DNA of 64,000 bases from Microbacterium aurugineum (GCF_023101205.1 NZ_CP078078.1:3562996-3626995), one strand, 5' to 3'; numbered from the stretch's first letter, positions 52,031 through 61,596 are shown. Translations and numbers: made by a program. Notes: a model not told the origin generated them from the letters alone.

Positions 52031-53050
52031 TCATACCGTTTCCGCATCATCGCCCGCGACGTCGAGGGCCAGTTTCCCCACATGGTGTTCGCGGAGCGCG
52101 CGGTGGGCGTCTTGCACACGAGTGAAGGGGAACCGTTGCGCGACGTGCGGCGTGAACGTGCCGGCGTCGATGAGGGAGTTGAGTCGTTCGAGGGCGGCAC
52201 GGCTCCGGTCGCCGTCGAAGTGGAGGATCGGCACGGCGGGTGGTGTCGCGGGCAGTGGGTGAACGCCGTGGGGCCAAGCCACGCGTCCTGAGGGGTGCAT
52301 CGCGCGAAGCGCCTGCTCCAGCACCGATCCGCCGACGGTGACGAACGCCGCATCGATCCCGTTCGGCGCGAAAGCCGCCGCCGCTGCCACGACGTCATGC
52401 AAGCGGCCGTCGACGACGGCCGCGGCACCGTGGCTTCGGGACAGAGCGACGCCGTCAGCGCCGGAGGAGACGGCAAGGACCCGGATGCCGCGCTGCTGCG
52501 CCAGTTGCACGACCATGTGTCCCATGCCCCCGCTCGCACCGAACACCATCAGCGTCTGGCCGGGCGCGAGATCGAGCAGATCGATTCCGCTCAGGGCGGT
52601 CAGGGCATCCCACGCCATCACGCCGGACTCGGCCATCGACAGGCGCTCGGGGACGTGGGCGACGTGCTCCTCGGCGACGACACCGTACTCGGCGTAGAAC
52701 CCTCCGCGCGGCACGGGCATCGACGCGGCGTAGACGCGATCACCGACCGCGAAGCGTGTGACTGCGCTGCCCACGGCGGCGATCATGCCGGCGGCATCCC
52801 AGCCGAGTACGTAGGGGAAGGTCGAGGCGATACCGAACGCATCCTCATATTCCCCCTGGCGCTCCACGGCGTCCCAGGAGGCCACCCCCGCCACGGACAC
52901 CTTGATCAGGACGTCGGACTCGCCCACGATCGGAACGTCGATCGTCCGAGGGACGAGCTCATCGACGCCGCCGAAGCGATCGAGCACGATGGCCCTCATC
53001 CGTGCGGGAACACGGGGGGCGTGAGGGGCGGGCAGAGGCGACGAGCTCAT
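52031..53050 (-). CDS. NADP-dependent oxidoreductase, zinc-less MDR (quinone reductase-like)
   Basis: This 339-aa medium-chain reductase has a GroES-like N-domain (MRAIVLDRFGGVDELVPR, VLIKVSVAGVASWDAVER) and a Rossmann motif MVFGASGGMGHMVVQLAQQRG. The zinc cysteines are absent, as in quinone oxidoreductases and related enoyl reductases. ATG 53048-53050 follows AAGGAGAA. An 11-bp inverted repeat about 120 bases upstream may be its operator. Substrate unknown. Confidence 0.85.
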   Translation of the reverse strand: MSSSPLPAPHAPRVPARMRAIVLDRFGGVDELVPRTIDVPIVGESDVLIKVSVAGVASWDAVERQGEYEDAFGIASTFPYVLGWDAAGMIAAVGSAVTRFAVGDRVYAASMPVPRGGFYAEYGVVAEEHVAHVPERLSMAESGVMAWDALTALSGIDLLDLAPGQTLMVFGASGGMGHMVVQLAQQRGIRVLAVSSGADGVALSRSHGAAAVVDGRLHDVVAAAAAFAPNGIDAAFVTVGGSVLEQALRAMHPSGRVAWPHGVHPLPATPPAVPILHFDGDRSRAALERLNSLIDAGTFTPHVAQRFPFTRVQDAHRALREHHVGKLALDVAGDDAETV

Positions 53051-53171
53051 GCGTTCTCCTTCTCGGTGATCTTGGCGCGAGAGCATGGTGTCCGGACGTT
53101 CTCCGGGCAGGGTGTTCGCGCTCAGACGGCGGAGCAGGCGTCGCACGTGGCCGGTCCGTCGCATTGAAAAA

Positions 53172-53205
53172 CTTCGATGCATAGACGATCTCGCATGCAT
53201 CGAAG
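53172..53205 (-). promoter_or_regulatory. Inverted repeat operator upstream of the MDR gene
   Basis: CTTCGATGCAT (53172-53182) and ATGCATCGAAG (53195-53205) are perfect 11-bp arms with a 12-bp spacer. On the minus strand a perfect TTGACA (53213-53208) directly precedes it, so the repeat would lie between or over the promoter elements of the 52031-53050 gene. Confidence 0.5.
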
Positions 53206-53318
53206 CTTGTCAATACGTAGGGCACCGTTCCGGGAAACACGTCACGCTCGACCGTTGCCCGGGCCGAGCCCCGACGACGATCGAGCGTGATGCGCAGTCA
53301 GCTAGCGGTGCTGCCGAG

Positions 53319-53627
53319 TCACGCGGGGAGGAACGCGGTAAGGCCGGTACCGATGAAGGTCAGGATGATTCCGACGGCGACGATCACGCCACCGATGAGT
53401 GCCAGCGTGTTGAGGATGATTCCCCAGACGGCAAGCGTTCGGCCTGCGGGTTCGCGACGAAGTGAGAAGAACCCTGCGACCAGACCGGCGATCGGTACGA
53501 GGAGCGTGATGCCTGCGAAGAACGAGACGATTCCCGTGACGAGGCTCGCCAATCCCAGCATCTTGGAGCGCAGGCCCTCCGCGGGGACTGCGCTACCAGA
53601 AGCGTTCGGGACGGTGGATGTTGACAT
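53319..53627 (-). CDS. Small membrane protein, DUF4190-like
   Basis: This 102-aa protein has two to three hydrophobic segments (MLGLASLVTGIVSFFAGITL, LVPIAGLVAGFFSLRREPAG with the Gly-rich loop, LAVWGIILNTLALIGGVIVA). The layout, short polar N-terminus and FSLRREP loop, resembles DUF4190-type proteins. Function unknown. ATG 53625-53627. The gap to the next gene (53628-53850) holds no obvious feature. Confidence 0.6.
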   Translation of the reverse strand: MSTSTVPNASGSAVPAEGLRSKMLGLASLVTGIVSFFAGITLLVPIAGLVAGFFSLRREPAGRTLAVWGIILNTLALIGGVIVAVGIILTFIGTGLTAFLPA

Positions 53628-53850
53628 GATCGGTATTTGCTTTCCTGGTTGAGTGTGAGTTGCGCTGCCTGTCGGGTTTCTGGGTGCAGCGCAGGGAACT
53701 CAGCAAAGCTAGGTGGCCAGCCTCGCTCCTCGGCGTTGAATGCCTCCGATGCCGTGCTCCTCGCGTGGTTCTCCGTGTCTTCGAGCCGAAACCACGCGCG
53801 CCGACGACGTGATCGGCGGTAGTCGACGTGTGAGCCGAGTAGCCGCCGTC

Positions 53851-54402
53851 TCAGCGACTCGCGGTCGCTGAGACCTTCTCCACTCCGACGAACTTCATCA
53901 TCTGCTGTCCGTAGAGGCAGGTCTGCAGAGTGAGTTCGCCGTGTATGCCGATGAGGTCGTCCGAGGTCGCGACGCGCTTCGGCAGCATCCGGACATCCAC
54001 CACGGCATAGGTGACTCCGTCGATGGAGAGCTGCTGACCCACCTCCCACGGGAGGATGACGTCCCCACCGCAGTTGTTGTGGGCAGCCCACGTGGGCACC
54101 GTGCCGGGGTTCTCATAGCGGACCATCTCGGTGAAGGTGCCGTCGCACCGGTCCAATTCCCTCTCGTCGCCCGGGACGCCGAGCGTGACGTGCGGGAGCG
54201 TTCCGCTCGCCTCGGTCTGAACCATGGCGATCGCGATCTTCGTCTCGCCGTAGACGCGCTCGACCTCGGACGGAGCGAAGATCACGGCGACGAGCACCGC
54301 CGCGCCCACAGCCAGGAGCATCCCCGCGAACAGGGTGCGCGTGCGAAGCGCTCGGCGTGACCTCGAGGATCGGGTGAGCGGGCGAGCGGGGGGATGCGGC
54401 AT
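53851..54402 (-). CDS. Sortase-like membrane protein
   Basis: This 183-aa protein has a basic N-terminus, one transmembrane helix (TLFAGMLLAVGAAVLVAVIF) and an extracytoplasmic domain. VPTWAAHNNCGGDVILPWEV followed by GELTLQTCLYG resembles the sortase fold, with His in AAHNN and Cys in TLQTC as candidate catalytic residues. A clear catalytic Arg after the Cys is not seen (the end is KFVGVEKVSATASR), so activity is uncertain. Two LAxTG-signal proteins occur in this window. The start may be further upstream (54477), but ATG 54402 precedes the basic region. Confidence 0.55.
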   Translation of the reverse strand: MPHPPARPLTRSSRSRRALRTRTLFAGMLLAVGAAVLVAVIFAPSEVERVYGETKIAIAMVQTEASGTLPHVTLGVPGDERELDRCDGTFTEMVRYENPGTVPTWAAHNNCGGDVILPWEVGQQLSIDGVTYAVVDVRMLPKRVATSDDLIGIHGELTLQTCLYGQQMMKFVGVEKVSATASR

Positions 54403-54575
54403 GGGTCGTGACTCCGGACGAGAAGGGCAGCTGATCAGTATCGCCACGGAGCGGTCTGCGGGTACCGGTCGCGACAAAGGTCACGTAGCCTCGCGCCCAT
54501 GATTCAGTGATGACGGCAGCCCGCTCCGTGTTCCGGAGGGCGGAACTCCGCGGTGCGTTCTCTCTGTGCGGAGAG

Positions 54576-57173
54576 CTAAGACAGGACCTCGACGTGCTGC
54601 GCGAGCGCTTTCCGGTTCGACACGTCGAGCTTGCGCATGATGCGATGCATGTGACTCTCGACCGTGCGCACGCTGAGCACGAGGCGCGTGGCGATCTCCT
54701 GGTTGGAGAGACCCATCGCGGCGAACCTGCCGACCTCGCGCTCGCGCTCCGTGAGGGTGACGGCCGCGGCCCCGAATCTGGCCGTGTCGAAGGCCCGGTC
54801 TCCGTGAGCGGCGCGAATCGCGTGTGCTGCGCTGTCTGCGGCCCGGCGTGTGGCGTCATCGCCCCTCTCGAGCGCCGTGGTGCGCGCGATCTGGCACGCC
54901 GAGAGGGCGAGTCCGACCAGCCCCACCTGCTCGAGCTCTTCCACGCACGCGAGCATCGTGACCGGGTCGCCCTCGGCGAGGGCGGAGACGTAGTCGCCGT
55001 GCGCCTGAAGCAGGCGGGCGTCCGGGAGTTCGTCGAGCGCGCGACGGGCGACCGCGAGGCGCTCCCCGACGGGGGCGAGCTCGAGCGAGGACAGCATGCC
55101 GAGCACTGCGGCGAACCGTGCGCCACGATCCCACAGCGACTGCGACGATGCCCACATATCATCCGCGGCCGCCTGCACCTTTCCATCGAAAGCCAGGAGC
55201 TGCGCACGAGGCCAGGCGTGGGTCTGGCCCGGCAGCGGGCCGTCGAGAATGGAGGAGCCGTTGATCTCCTGGGCGATCTTCTCTCCCAGGCTCAGTTGTC
55301 CGCGTCGGATCGCCACGACGGACGCGATGGTCAAGAGCGAGAGTTGAACGCCGGGAGGCAGAGGCGAGGGCTCACCGGCGGCGAACACCGTCTCCACGAT
55401 CTCGTCCACGGCGGCGTAGTCACCCGCGAGGAGCTGCACGAGGATCACCGCGGCGCCGAACGCGCGGAGTGCATCGATGTCGAGATACCCGTGCGCCTCG
55501 TCGAACCCTTGCTGGAGGGTCTCGAGCGCGGCACGATGCGATCCGATCCCGAGCAGGGCGAGGCCGTGCAGGACGCGGATCATGTAAGCGTCTCGTGGGC
55601 GCTCGACCGTCTCCGTGGCAGTGTGCACCCTGAGCGCGTCGCTGAACCGACCCGTGGAGACGAGCACCAGCATCTGCGTCTCCCACAGCTGCAGCTTCAC
55701 ATCGTCGGGGAGGTCGTCGGTGACCTCGAGGCGTGCGCCGAAGTCGTCCGGGATGCGTGTGAGGTTGGCCTGGAGGCGGACGTCGACGGCGTCGAGCATC
55801 CGGGCGTAGGGACCGAGCGTGATCGAAGCCTCGCTCAGACGCCGCTGAGCACCGTCCAGATCGTGGTCGACGTAGGCGGTCCACTCCGCCCGCAGGCTCT
55901 CGAAGTCAGCGCGTCCGGCAACGTCTCCGTTGCTCGCGTCGGTGGTGTCGAAGACGTGGCGGACGGTCTCGGTGACGGTCGGGGTGTGCGTGTGCATCAG
56001 TGCACGCAGATACCGCACGGCGCTGCTCGCCGAGGGGTTCGCCTCCCATTCGGAAGCCGTCACGATCCTGCGCGCCCGGGCGCGCTCCTGGAGCAAGCGG
56101 ACGAACAGCGCCTCCTGCGTCCCGAAAGTCGGCTGGCGATTCTCACGTTCGGCGAGGATCGCCGAGGCGGATCCGGCCGTGCCGAGGCGCTCGACGATCA
56201 GGGCGGTGAGTCGGGTGCGTCGCGCGGTCAGTGGCTCGTGGCGGAAGAATTCCACGATGAGCGGGGGCACGACGGTCACGAGCTGCCGCGCGCCACTGGA
56301 GATGAACGTGATCATGCGACGTTCCTCGAGCAGCTCCAGCGTGCCCCAGTCGATGAGCTTGCGCACGGTCTCGATGTCGGCCACGCCGACGATGGCGATG
56401 ATCTCGATCGTGTCCCGGGCGGCATCGTCCAGATCCTCGAGGTGCGCTTCGAGCACCGCGCGCAGGCCCGAGCTCCACAGGTCGCGGGTGGCGACCCACT
56501 CCTTCCCGCCGCGGAGCGCGATCCTCTGCTCGCGGATACAGGCGTCGACCAGGCTCAATGCCAGCCCGATGTTGCCCCCGGACTTCGCGAAGATCCGGCT
56601 CATGGTCGCCGCCTCGATGGGCCCCTTGAGGTAATGCTCCAGCGCCTTCTCCATCTCCTCGAAGCGCAGAGGAGACATGTCGATCACATAGGAGGGTTCC
56701 AGGGTGGAGGCGGCGAGGCCGGTCGGGGTGTGGCGCGCACGCAGCCCCTGCAGTCGGGAGAGGACGATGGGGATGCCGCTCGAGCGACGCACGGCCTCGG
56801 CGACGCCCCAGGACGATTCATCCAGGTCGTCCCAATCGTCGAGGAACAGCACGGAGCGAGGTAACCGCAGAGCATGTCGCAGAGCTTCCGCCGTCTCGTG
56901 GAGCCCACTCGTCGAGCGCTGCGTCCCCGTGGGGGGAATGCCGGCGAGGTGCAGTGCGGCGAGCGGATGCTGACGCAGCGAGGCGACGCCCCGAACCTGG
57001 ATGACCTTCCATTCGCCCTCTTCCAGCCGAGCGCGCAGCGCCCTCAGGAAGGCGCTGCGGCCGCTGCCTCGTCCGCCGACGACGTCCACGCTGACGCCGG
57101 CATGCACCAGATCCAGCGCGGCGGCCAGGCTCTGCTCCCGACCGATGACCATGGCACGACCCCGCTTCCTCAC
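54576..57173 (-). CDS. LuxR family regulator with AAA/NTPase domain (LAL-like)
   Basis: This 865-aa regulator has an N-terminal P-loop NTPase (residues about 8-300), a middle helical TPR-like region and a C-terminal LuxR HTH (LTEREREVGRFAAMGLSNQE, then LSVRTVESHMHRIMRKLDV). The Walker A motif reads GGRGSGRS at residues 33-40, with Arg where Lys is normal; Walker B is SVLFLDDWDDLD. The start is GTG 57173 with AGGAG at good spacing; ATG 57152 is possible. It reads away from the surface-protein region and may control it, but no direct link is seen. Confidence 0.85.
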   Translation of the reverse strand: MRKRGRAMVIGREQSLAAALDLVHAGVSVDVVGGRGSGRSAFLRALRARLEEGEWKVIQVRGVASLRQHPLAALHLAGIPPTGTQRSTSGLHETAEALRHALRLPRSVLFLDDWDDLDESSWGVAEAVRRSSGIPIVLSRLQGLRARHTPTGLAASTLEPSYVIDMSPLRFEEMEKALEHYLKGPIEAATMSRIFAKSGGNIGLALSLVDACIREQRIALRGGKEWVATRDLWSSGLRAVLEAHLEDLDDAARDTIEIIAIVGVADIETVRKLIDWGTLELLEERRMITFISSGARQLVTVVPPLIVEFFRHEPLTARRTRLTALIVERLGTAGSASAILAERENRQPTFGTQEALFVRLLQERARARRIVTASEWEANPSASSAVRYLRALMHTHTPTVTETVRHVFDTTDASNGDVAGRADFESLRAEWTAYVDHDLDGAQRRLSEASITLGPYARMLDAVDVRLQANLTRIPDDFGARLEVTDDLPDDVKLQLWETQMLVLVSTGRFSDALRVHTATETVERPRDAYMIRVLHGLALLGIGSHRAALETLQQGFDEAHGYLDIDALRAFGAAVILVQLLAGDYAAVDEIVETVFAAGEPSPLPPGVQLSLLTIASVVAIRRGQLSLGEKIAQEINGSSILDGPLPGQTHAWPRAQLLAFDGKVQAAADDMWASSQSLWDRGARFAAVLGMLSSLELAPVGERLAVARRALDELPDARLLQAHGDYVSALAEGDPVTMLACVEELEQVGLVGLALSACQIARTTALERGDDATRRAADSAAHAIRAAHGDRAFDTARFGAAAVTLTEREREVGRFAAMGLSNQEIATRLVLSVRTVESHMHRIMRKLDVSNRKALAQHVEVLS

Positions 57174-57417
57174 GCGGACACTCCTAACCGAAAACTAGAC
57201 CTGATCCCTGCGCGACGGAAGTCCGTGTTCCTGTGGGGTTCGGCCGCGCAGCCGTCCGCGACGCGCGCGGATCAGGATGAGATGACAACGGCGCTACCGA
57301 GTCGGATTCTGTTTCCATGCGGGTTCGCGATCGTCGTTGAGCGATCACGCACGGGGGGAGCTGACCCAGGGACACCTTTCAGTACGAGAGGGACCTGTCT
57401 GGGCGCGCACGCAGTCC
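57174..57417. other. Intergenic region before the surface-protein locus
   Basis: No convincing gene. The stretch AGTACGAGAGGGACC near 57391 resembles GTACGAAAGGTACC just before the 57994 start. It may mark a promoter/ribosome-site element or a decayed copy. Confidence 0.3.
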
Positions 57418-57714
57418 GTGCGCGGTGGAACGTGGTGTTTTGCGTACCACGCCGACGACTTAGGTGCGTTTTTCGTGTCCACTCGGTACCGCGATCTCGA
57501 GACGGTGGGAGAGCGCTTCCGATTCAGGTTCTGGAGCGACTACGGCCTCCTCGCCGCGACCTACGCAACCTGTGCGCGGGGCTACGGCACTCTCGGTACG
57601 GCACCGGCCGCGGCCTCCCTCCGGGCCTACCTTGGAGATGCCCAACACCGTTGGATCGCCGTCGGCGCTCGCCGAGGTGATGTGACACGGGCGGTCTTCC
57701 GCGGCCCATCCTGA
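57418..57714 (+). CDS. Hypothetical small protein (doubtful)
   Basis: This 98-aa open frame starts at GTG 57418 (the frame is open from TTG 57337). Codon third positions are moderately GC-rich and the composition (aromatic and Arg-rich; RYRDLETVGERFRFRFW) is protein-like, but no family is recognised and no good ribosome site precedes it. It lies in the 820-bp gap between the LuxR regulator and the surface protein. Confidence 0.3.
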   Translation: MRGGTWCFAYHADDLGAFFVSTRYRDLETVGERFRFRFWSDYGLLAATYATCARGYGTLGTAPAAASLRAYLGDAQHRWIAVGARRGDVTRAVFRGPS

Positions 57715-57993
57715 CGGTTCCCCGCCCGTGTCATGCTCTCGTCCGGTGAACGCGGACCGTATGCCGTCTGACTACGGGTACGGCGCGTAGAGCCACGGAG
57801 TCGCGTACGGATAGCGGGGAGCCGGGCACGGAGCCGTCCTCATTCGGGTACTGGTATCGACCCCGATTGTCGAGCGCCCAGCGAGTTGCCCCATCTACTT
57901 GCATGCGGCGTTGTCTGTTCCAGCCCGCCGAGACCTGGCGTGCTCTCTTTCCCGCGCGCCGAAAAGCTTCCCTGTACGAAAGGTACCTTCTCC

Positions 57994-60900
57994 ATGGGAT
58001 CACGAAAACCACGAACCCGATACTTATTGTCGACGATTCTCGCGGGCACGATCGCCGTGCTCACGAGTCTCGTGGTCGTCCCTCCGAGTTTCGCCGCCAC
58101 GGTCGTGGGTGAGGACGGCCTGACGGTCGACGTCTCCCCGAACCAGGTCGTCGAAGCGGATGCCGACGGCTTCACGCTGACGATCACGGACGACAATCTC
58201 AGTGGCGCGGACTTCGACTCGTACCAGGTGTCGGGAATCCCGACCGGATGGTCGCTCGTCGTCGACGGCGGAGCGGCTGAGCTGGTCTCGCCCGATCCAC
58301 TGATCTATTCCATTCCGCGCGCGCACAGCGAGCTGCGCGTCGTCGCACCCGCCGACTACGTCGGCACCCTGTCCGGTGTGAAGATCGCGCGAGACACCAA
58401 CGGACCGAACCTCGTCACCGACTTCGACAACGGGACCTTCGACTACCTCGGCGAGTCGATGCCTCAGATCGCGGCGAACACGATCTACGCCTGGGACGAC
58501 CCCTCGACGGTCCACGAGACGGAGGGATGCAACCCTTCGACGCCGTACTACGGACCGTGCGACGGGCAGTACACGATCTGGCCGACGACCAACTTCGGTG
58601 GTCCCGACGCGGATCGCTACAACGTGCTCTGGGCGGATGTCCGTTCGATCGACGACGCACTCCCCAACGCCGGTGCCACCTCCAGCGAGGTGATCTGCAG
58701 TGCGGATCCGATGAGGAGCCCGGCCGCGAACCTCACTCAGGTCACCACCGAGCAGTCCGCCGCTTCAGGCAAGGTGTTGATGATGAACGGTTCGATGTCG
58801 TTCCCCACGCCCCACGACCTCATCTCCACGACGGTCAACGGCCTGGAACCCGGCGCCACGTACACGGTCAAGGGGCACGTGACGAACATCAGCTACAGCG
58901 CGGGCAATGTGCTGCCGGTGCAGTCTGCGTTCTACGTGACCGACAGTGAAGAGACCAAGAACATCGGTTCGTCCCTCCCGATCGCGAAGCAGAGCTCCTG
59001 CCTGACCCAGGATGTCGTCTGGGGACAGAACGTCGGCACCTTCGTCGCCGACTCGCTCGGAACCGCGACGATCGGACTGCGCAACTACGCAGCCGGCGGC
59101 TTCGGTAACGACTTCGCCGTGGACAACATCTCCCTCGTGAAGATGGCCAGTGTCTCGTTCGACCTCGTCGTCCTCGACACCCCGGCCCCGGGGATCGCGC
59201 TCGACAAGGACTACGTCGTCGTCGATGACGCGAACGACAACGGGATCAACGACCCGGGCGACGTGATCGCCTGGACGTTCGAAGTCACCAACACCGGCAA
59301 CGTGCCGCTGGACGATGTCCGTGTCCAGGACCCGCTGCTCGACGAGCTGGGTCTCACGATCACGTGTGACCCGACGTCCCTGGCCGCCGGCGAGTCCGCG
59401 ACGTGCCGTTCGGAGAACTACACCATCACGGAGGCCGACGCCGAAGCCGGCGAGATCCACAACGTGGCTACTGCGACCGGTACCGTTCCGCCGGCCACCC
59501 CGGGTGACCCGGAAGACCCGGTCAGCCCGCCCGACGAGGTCACCGTCCCGACCGAGCCGACCCCGGCTCCGGGAATCGCGCTGGAGAAGGACTACGTCCT
59601 GGTCGACGACGCGAACGGCAACGGGATCAACGACTCGGGCGATGTGATCGCGTGGACGTTCGATGTCACCAACACCGGCAACGTCGCGTTGGAGAACGTC
59701 GTCGTGGATGACCCTCTCCTGCAGGATCTCGGCATCGACGTGATCTGCGACCCGGCTCCTCTGGCTCCTGGTGAGTCGGTGCTGTGCCGCTCGGGTGACT
59801 ACACCATCACCGATGCGGACGTGGAAGCGGGAGAGATCCACAACGTGGCTACCGCGACCGGTAACGTGACGCCGGGTACTCCGGGTGACCCGGAAGACCC
59901 GGTGAGCCCGCCGGACGAGGTCATCGTCCCGACCGAGCCGACCCCGACTCCGGCCATCGCGCTGGAGAAGGACTACGTCCTGGTCGACGACGCGAACGAC
60001 AACGGGATCAACGATCCCGGCGACGTCGTGAAATGGACCTTCGCCGTCACCAACACCGGCAACGTGCCGCTGGACGATGTCCGTGTCGTGGACCCGCTGC
60101 TCGACGAGCTGGGTGTCGCGATCACGTGTGATCCGACCTCCCTGGCCGCTGGTGAGTCCGCGGAGTGCGAGTCGGAGAACTACACGATCACGCAGGCGGA
60201 TGCCGAAGCCGGTGAGATCCACAACATCGCGACGGCGACGGGCGCGGTTCCTCCGGAGACCCCGGGTGACCCGGAAGACCCGGTGAGCCCGCCCGACGAG
60301 GTCATCATCCCGACCGAGCCGACCCCGGCCCCGGGGATCGCGCTCGACAAGGACTACGTCGTCGTCGATGACGCGAACGACAACGGGATCAACGACCCGG
60401 GCGACGTGATCGCCTGGACGTTCGAAGTCACCAACACCGGCAACGTGCCGCTGGACGATGTCCGTGTCCAGGACCCGCTGCTCGACGAGCTGGGTCTCGC
60501 GATCACCTGCGATCCGACGTCCCTCGCCGCCGGCGAGTCCGCGACGTGCCGTTCGGAGAACTACACCATCACGGAGGCCGACGCTGAAGCGGGAGAGATC
60601 CTGAACGTGGCCACCGCGACCGGAACGGTTCCTCCGGAGACCCCGGGTGACCCGGAAGACCCGGTCAGCCCGCCCGACGAGGTCACCGTCCCGACCGAGC
60701 CGACTCCGGCTCCCGGGCTCTCGCTCGACAAGGACTACGTCCTCGTCGACGACGCGAACGACAACGGGATCAACGATCCCGGCGACGTCGTGAAATGGAC
60801 CTTCGCCGTCACCAACACCGGCAACGTGCCGCTGGACGATGTCCGTGTCGTGGACCCGCTGCTCGACGAGCTGGGTGTCGCGATCACGTGTGATCCGACC

Positions 60901-61578
60901 TCCCTGGCCGCTGGTGAGTCCGCGGTGTGCGAGTCGGAGAACTACACGATCACGCAGATCGACGCCCTTGCCGGCGAGATCCACAACATCGCGACGGCGA
61001 AGGGCGCGGTTCCTCCGGAGACCCCGGGCGACCCGGAAGACCCGGTGAGCCCGCCCGACGAGGTCGTCATCCCGCTCGAGCCGCTCGTGGCCGGCCTGGA
61101 GCTCGTCAAGTCGGCGCAGCTCAACGACACCAACGGCAACGGCTGGGCTGACGCCGGTGAGACGATCGACTACTCCTTCGACCTCACCAGTACCGGTACT
61201 GCTGCGTTGACGGATGTCTTCGTCGACGACCCGATGCTGACGGACGCCGGTATCGCGGTCGAGTGCCCGCAGACGACGCTCGCGCCCGGCGAGTCCATGA
61301 CCTGTCACGCCGTGAAGGGGTACACCGTCACGGAGCAGGACGTGGAGGACGGTCAGGTGTACAACGCCGCGACCGGCTACGCCGAGGTCCCCGACAACGT
61401 CGAGCCGATCGATCCGCCCGAGAGCGATGTGACCACCCCCGCTGACGAGGCTACGTACCTCGCGTCGACGGGTGGAAGCAGCCTGGGCATCATCGGCGGC
61501 GCGGCTGCGCTGCTCGTGGTCGCGGGAGGAGTGCTCCTCCTCGCGCGACGGATGAAGCGCCCGGTGATCGAGGCGTAA
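57994..61578 (+). CDS. Large surface protein with six DUF11/DUF7507-type repeats and LASTG sorting signal
   Basis: This 1194-aa protein has a signal peptide (MGSRKPRTRYLLSTILAGT...SFAAT), an N-terminal domain of about 370 aa with Cys pairs, and then six beta-sandwich repeats of about 127 aa. Each carries a Ca2+-loop-like DDANDNGINDPGD, AWTFEVTNTGNVPLDDV, CDPTSLAAGESATC and a PGDPEDPVSPPDEV linker. The last repeat (from about residue 1035) is divergent. The C-terminus is LASTGGSS, a hydrophobic helix and RRMKR, a LAxTG sortase signal. ATG 57994 follows AAAGG. Likely an anchored adhesin or stalk. The equally long open frame on the opposite strand is not real. Confidence 0.85.
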   Translation: MGSRKPRTRYLLSTILAGTIAVLTSLVVVPPSFAATVVGEDGLTVDVSPNQVVEADADGFTLTITDDNLSGADFDSYQVSGIPTGWSLVVDGGAAELVSPDPLIYSIPRAHSELRVVAPADYVGTLSGVKIARDTNGPNLVTDFDNGTFDYLGESMPQIAANTIYAWDDPSTVHETEGCNPSTPYYGPCDGQYTIWPTTNFGGPDADRYNVLWADVRSIDDALPNAGATSSEVICSADPMRSPAANLTQVTTEQSAASGKVLMMNGSMSFPTPHDLISTTVNGLEPGATYTVKGHVTNISYSAGNVLPVQSAFYVTDSEETKNIGSSLPIAKQSSCLTQDVVWGQNVGTFVADSLGTATIGLRNYAAGGFGNDFAVDNISLVKMASVSFDLVVLDTPAPGIALDKDYVVVDDANDNGINDPGDVIAWTFEVTNTGNVPLDDVRVQDPLLDELGLTITCDPTSLAAGESATCRSENYTITEADAEAGEIHNVATATGTVPPATPGDPEDPVSPPDEVTVPTEPTPAPGIALEKDYVLVDDANGNGINDSGDVIAWTFDVTNTGNVALENVVVDDPLLQDLGIDVICDPAPLAPGESVLCRSGDYTITDADVEAGEIHNVATATGNVTPGTPGDPEDPVSPPDEVIVPTEPTPTPAIALEKDYVLVDDANDNGINDPGDVVKWTFAVTNTGNVPLDDVRVVDPLLDELGVAITCDPTSLAAGESAECESENYTITQADAEAGEIHNIATATGAVPPETPGDPEDPVSPPDEVIIPTEPTPAPGIALDKDYVVVDDANDNGINDPGDVIAWTFEVTNTGNVPLDDVRVQDPLLDELGLAITCDPTSLAAGESATCRSENYTITEADAEAGEILNVATATGTVPPETPGDPEDPVSPPDEVTVPTEPTPAPGLSLDKDYVLVDDANDNGINDPGDVVKWTFAVTNTGNVPLDDVRVVDPLLDELGVAITCDPTSLAAGESAVCESENYTITQIDALAGEIHNIATAKGAVPPETPGDPEDPVSPPDEVVIPLEPLVAGLELVKSAQLNDTNGNGWADAGETIDYSFDLTSTGTAALTDVFVDDPMLTDAGIAVECPQTTLAPGESMTCHAVKGYTVTEQDVEDGQVYNAATGYAEVPDNVEPIDPPESDVTTPADEATYLASTGGSSLGIIGGAAALLVVAGGVLLLARRMKRPVIEA
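59191..61095 (+). repeat. Five 381-bp tandem repeats in the surface-protein gene
   Basis: Units start at about 59191, 59572, 59953, 60334 and 60715, exactly 381 bp (127 codons) apart; a sixth, divergent unit follows. Units 1 and 4 are nearly identical, as are 3 and 5, while unit 2 differs. This pattern suggests block duplication or conversion rather than simple stepwise growth. Confidence 0.85.
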
Positions 61579-61596
61579 CAACCGCTGATCACGTCA

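Noticed and set aside
57380..57410. Resemblance of AGTACGAGAGG to the 23S rRNA sarcin-ricin loop.
   Set aside because: Only about a dozen bases match, with an insertion next to them; no surrounding rRNA helices are present.
57731..58012. Minus-strand 93-codon frame in the leader of the surface-protein gene.
   Set aside because: It overlaps the surface protein's ribosome site and signal peptide, has no ribosome site of its own and no recognisable family.
58765..61581. A 938-codon open frame antisense to the surface-protein gene.
   Set aside because: High-GC repeats keep the opposite strand free of stops; composition is Arg/Asp/Val-biased with no domain, and the plus strand has a signal peptide, repeats and sorting signal.
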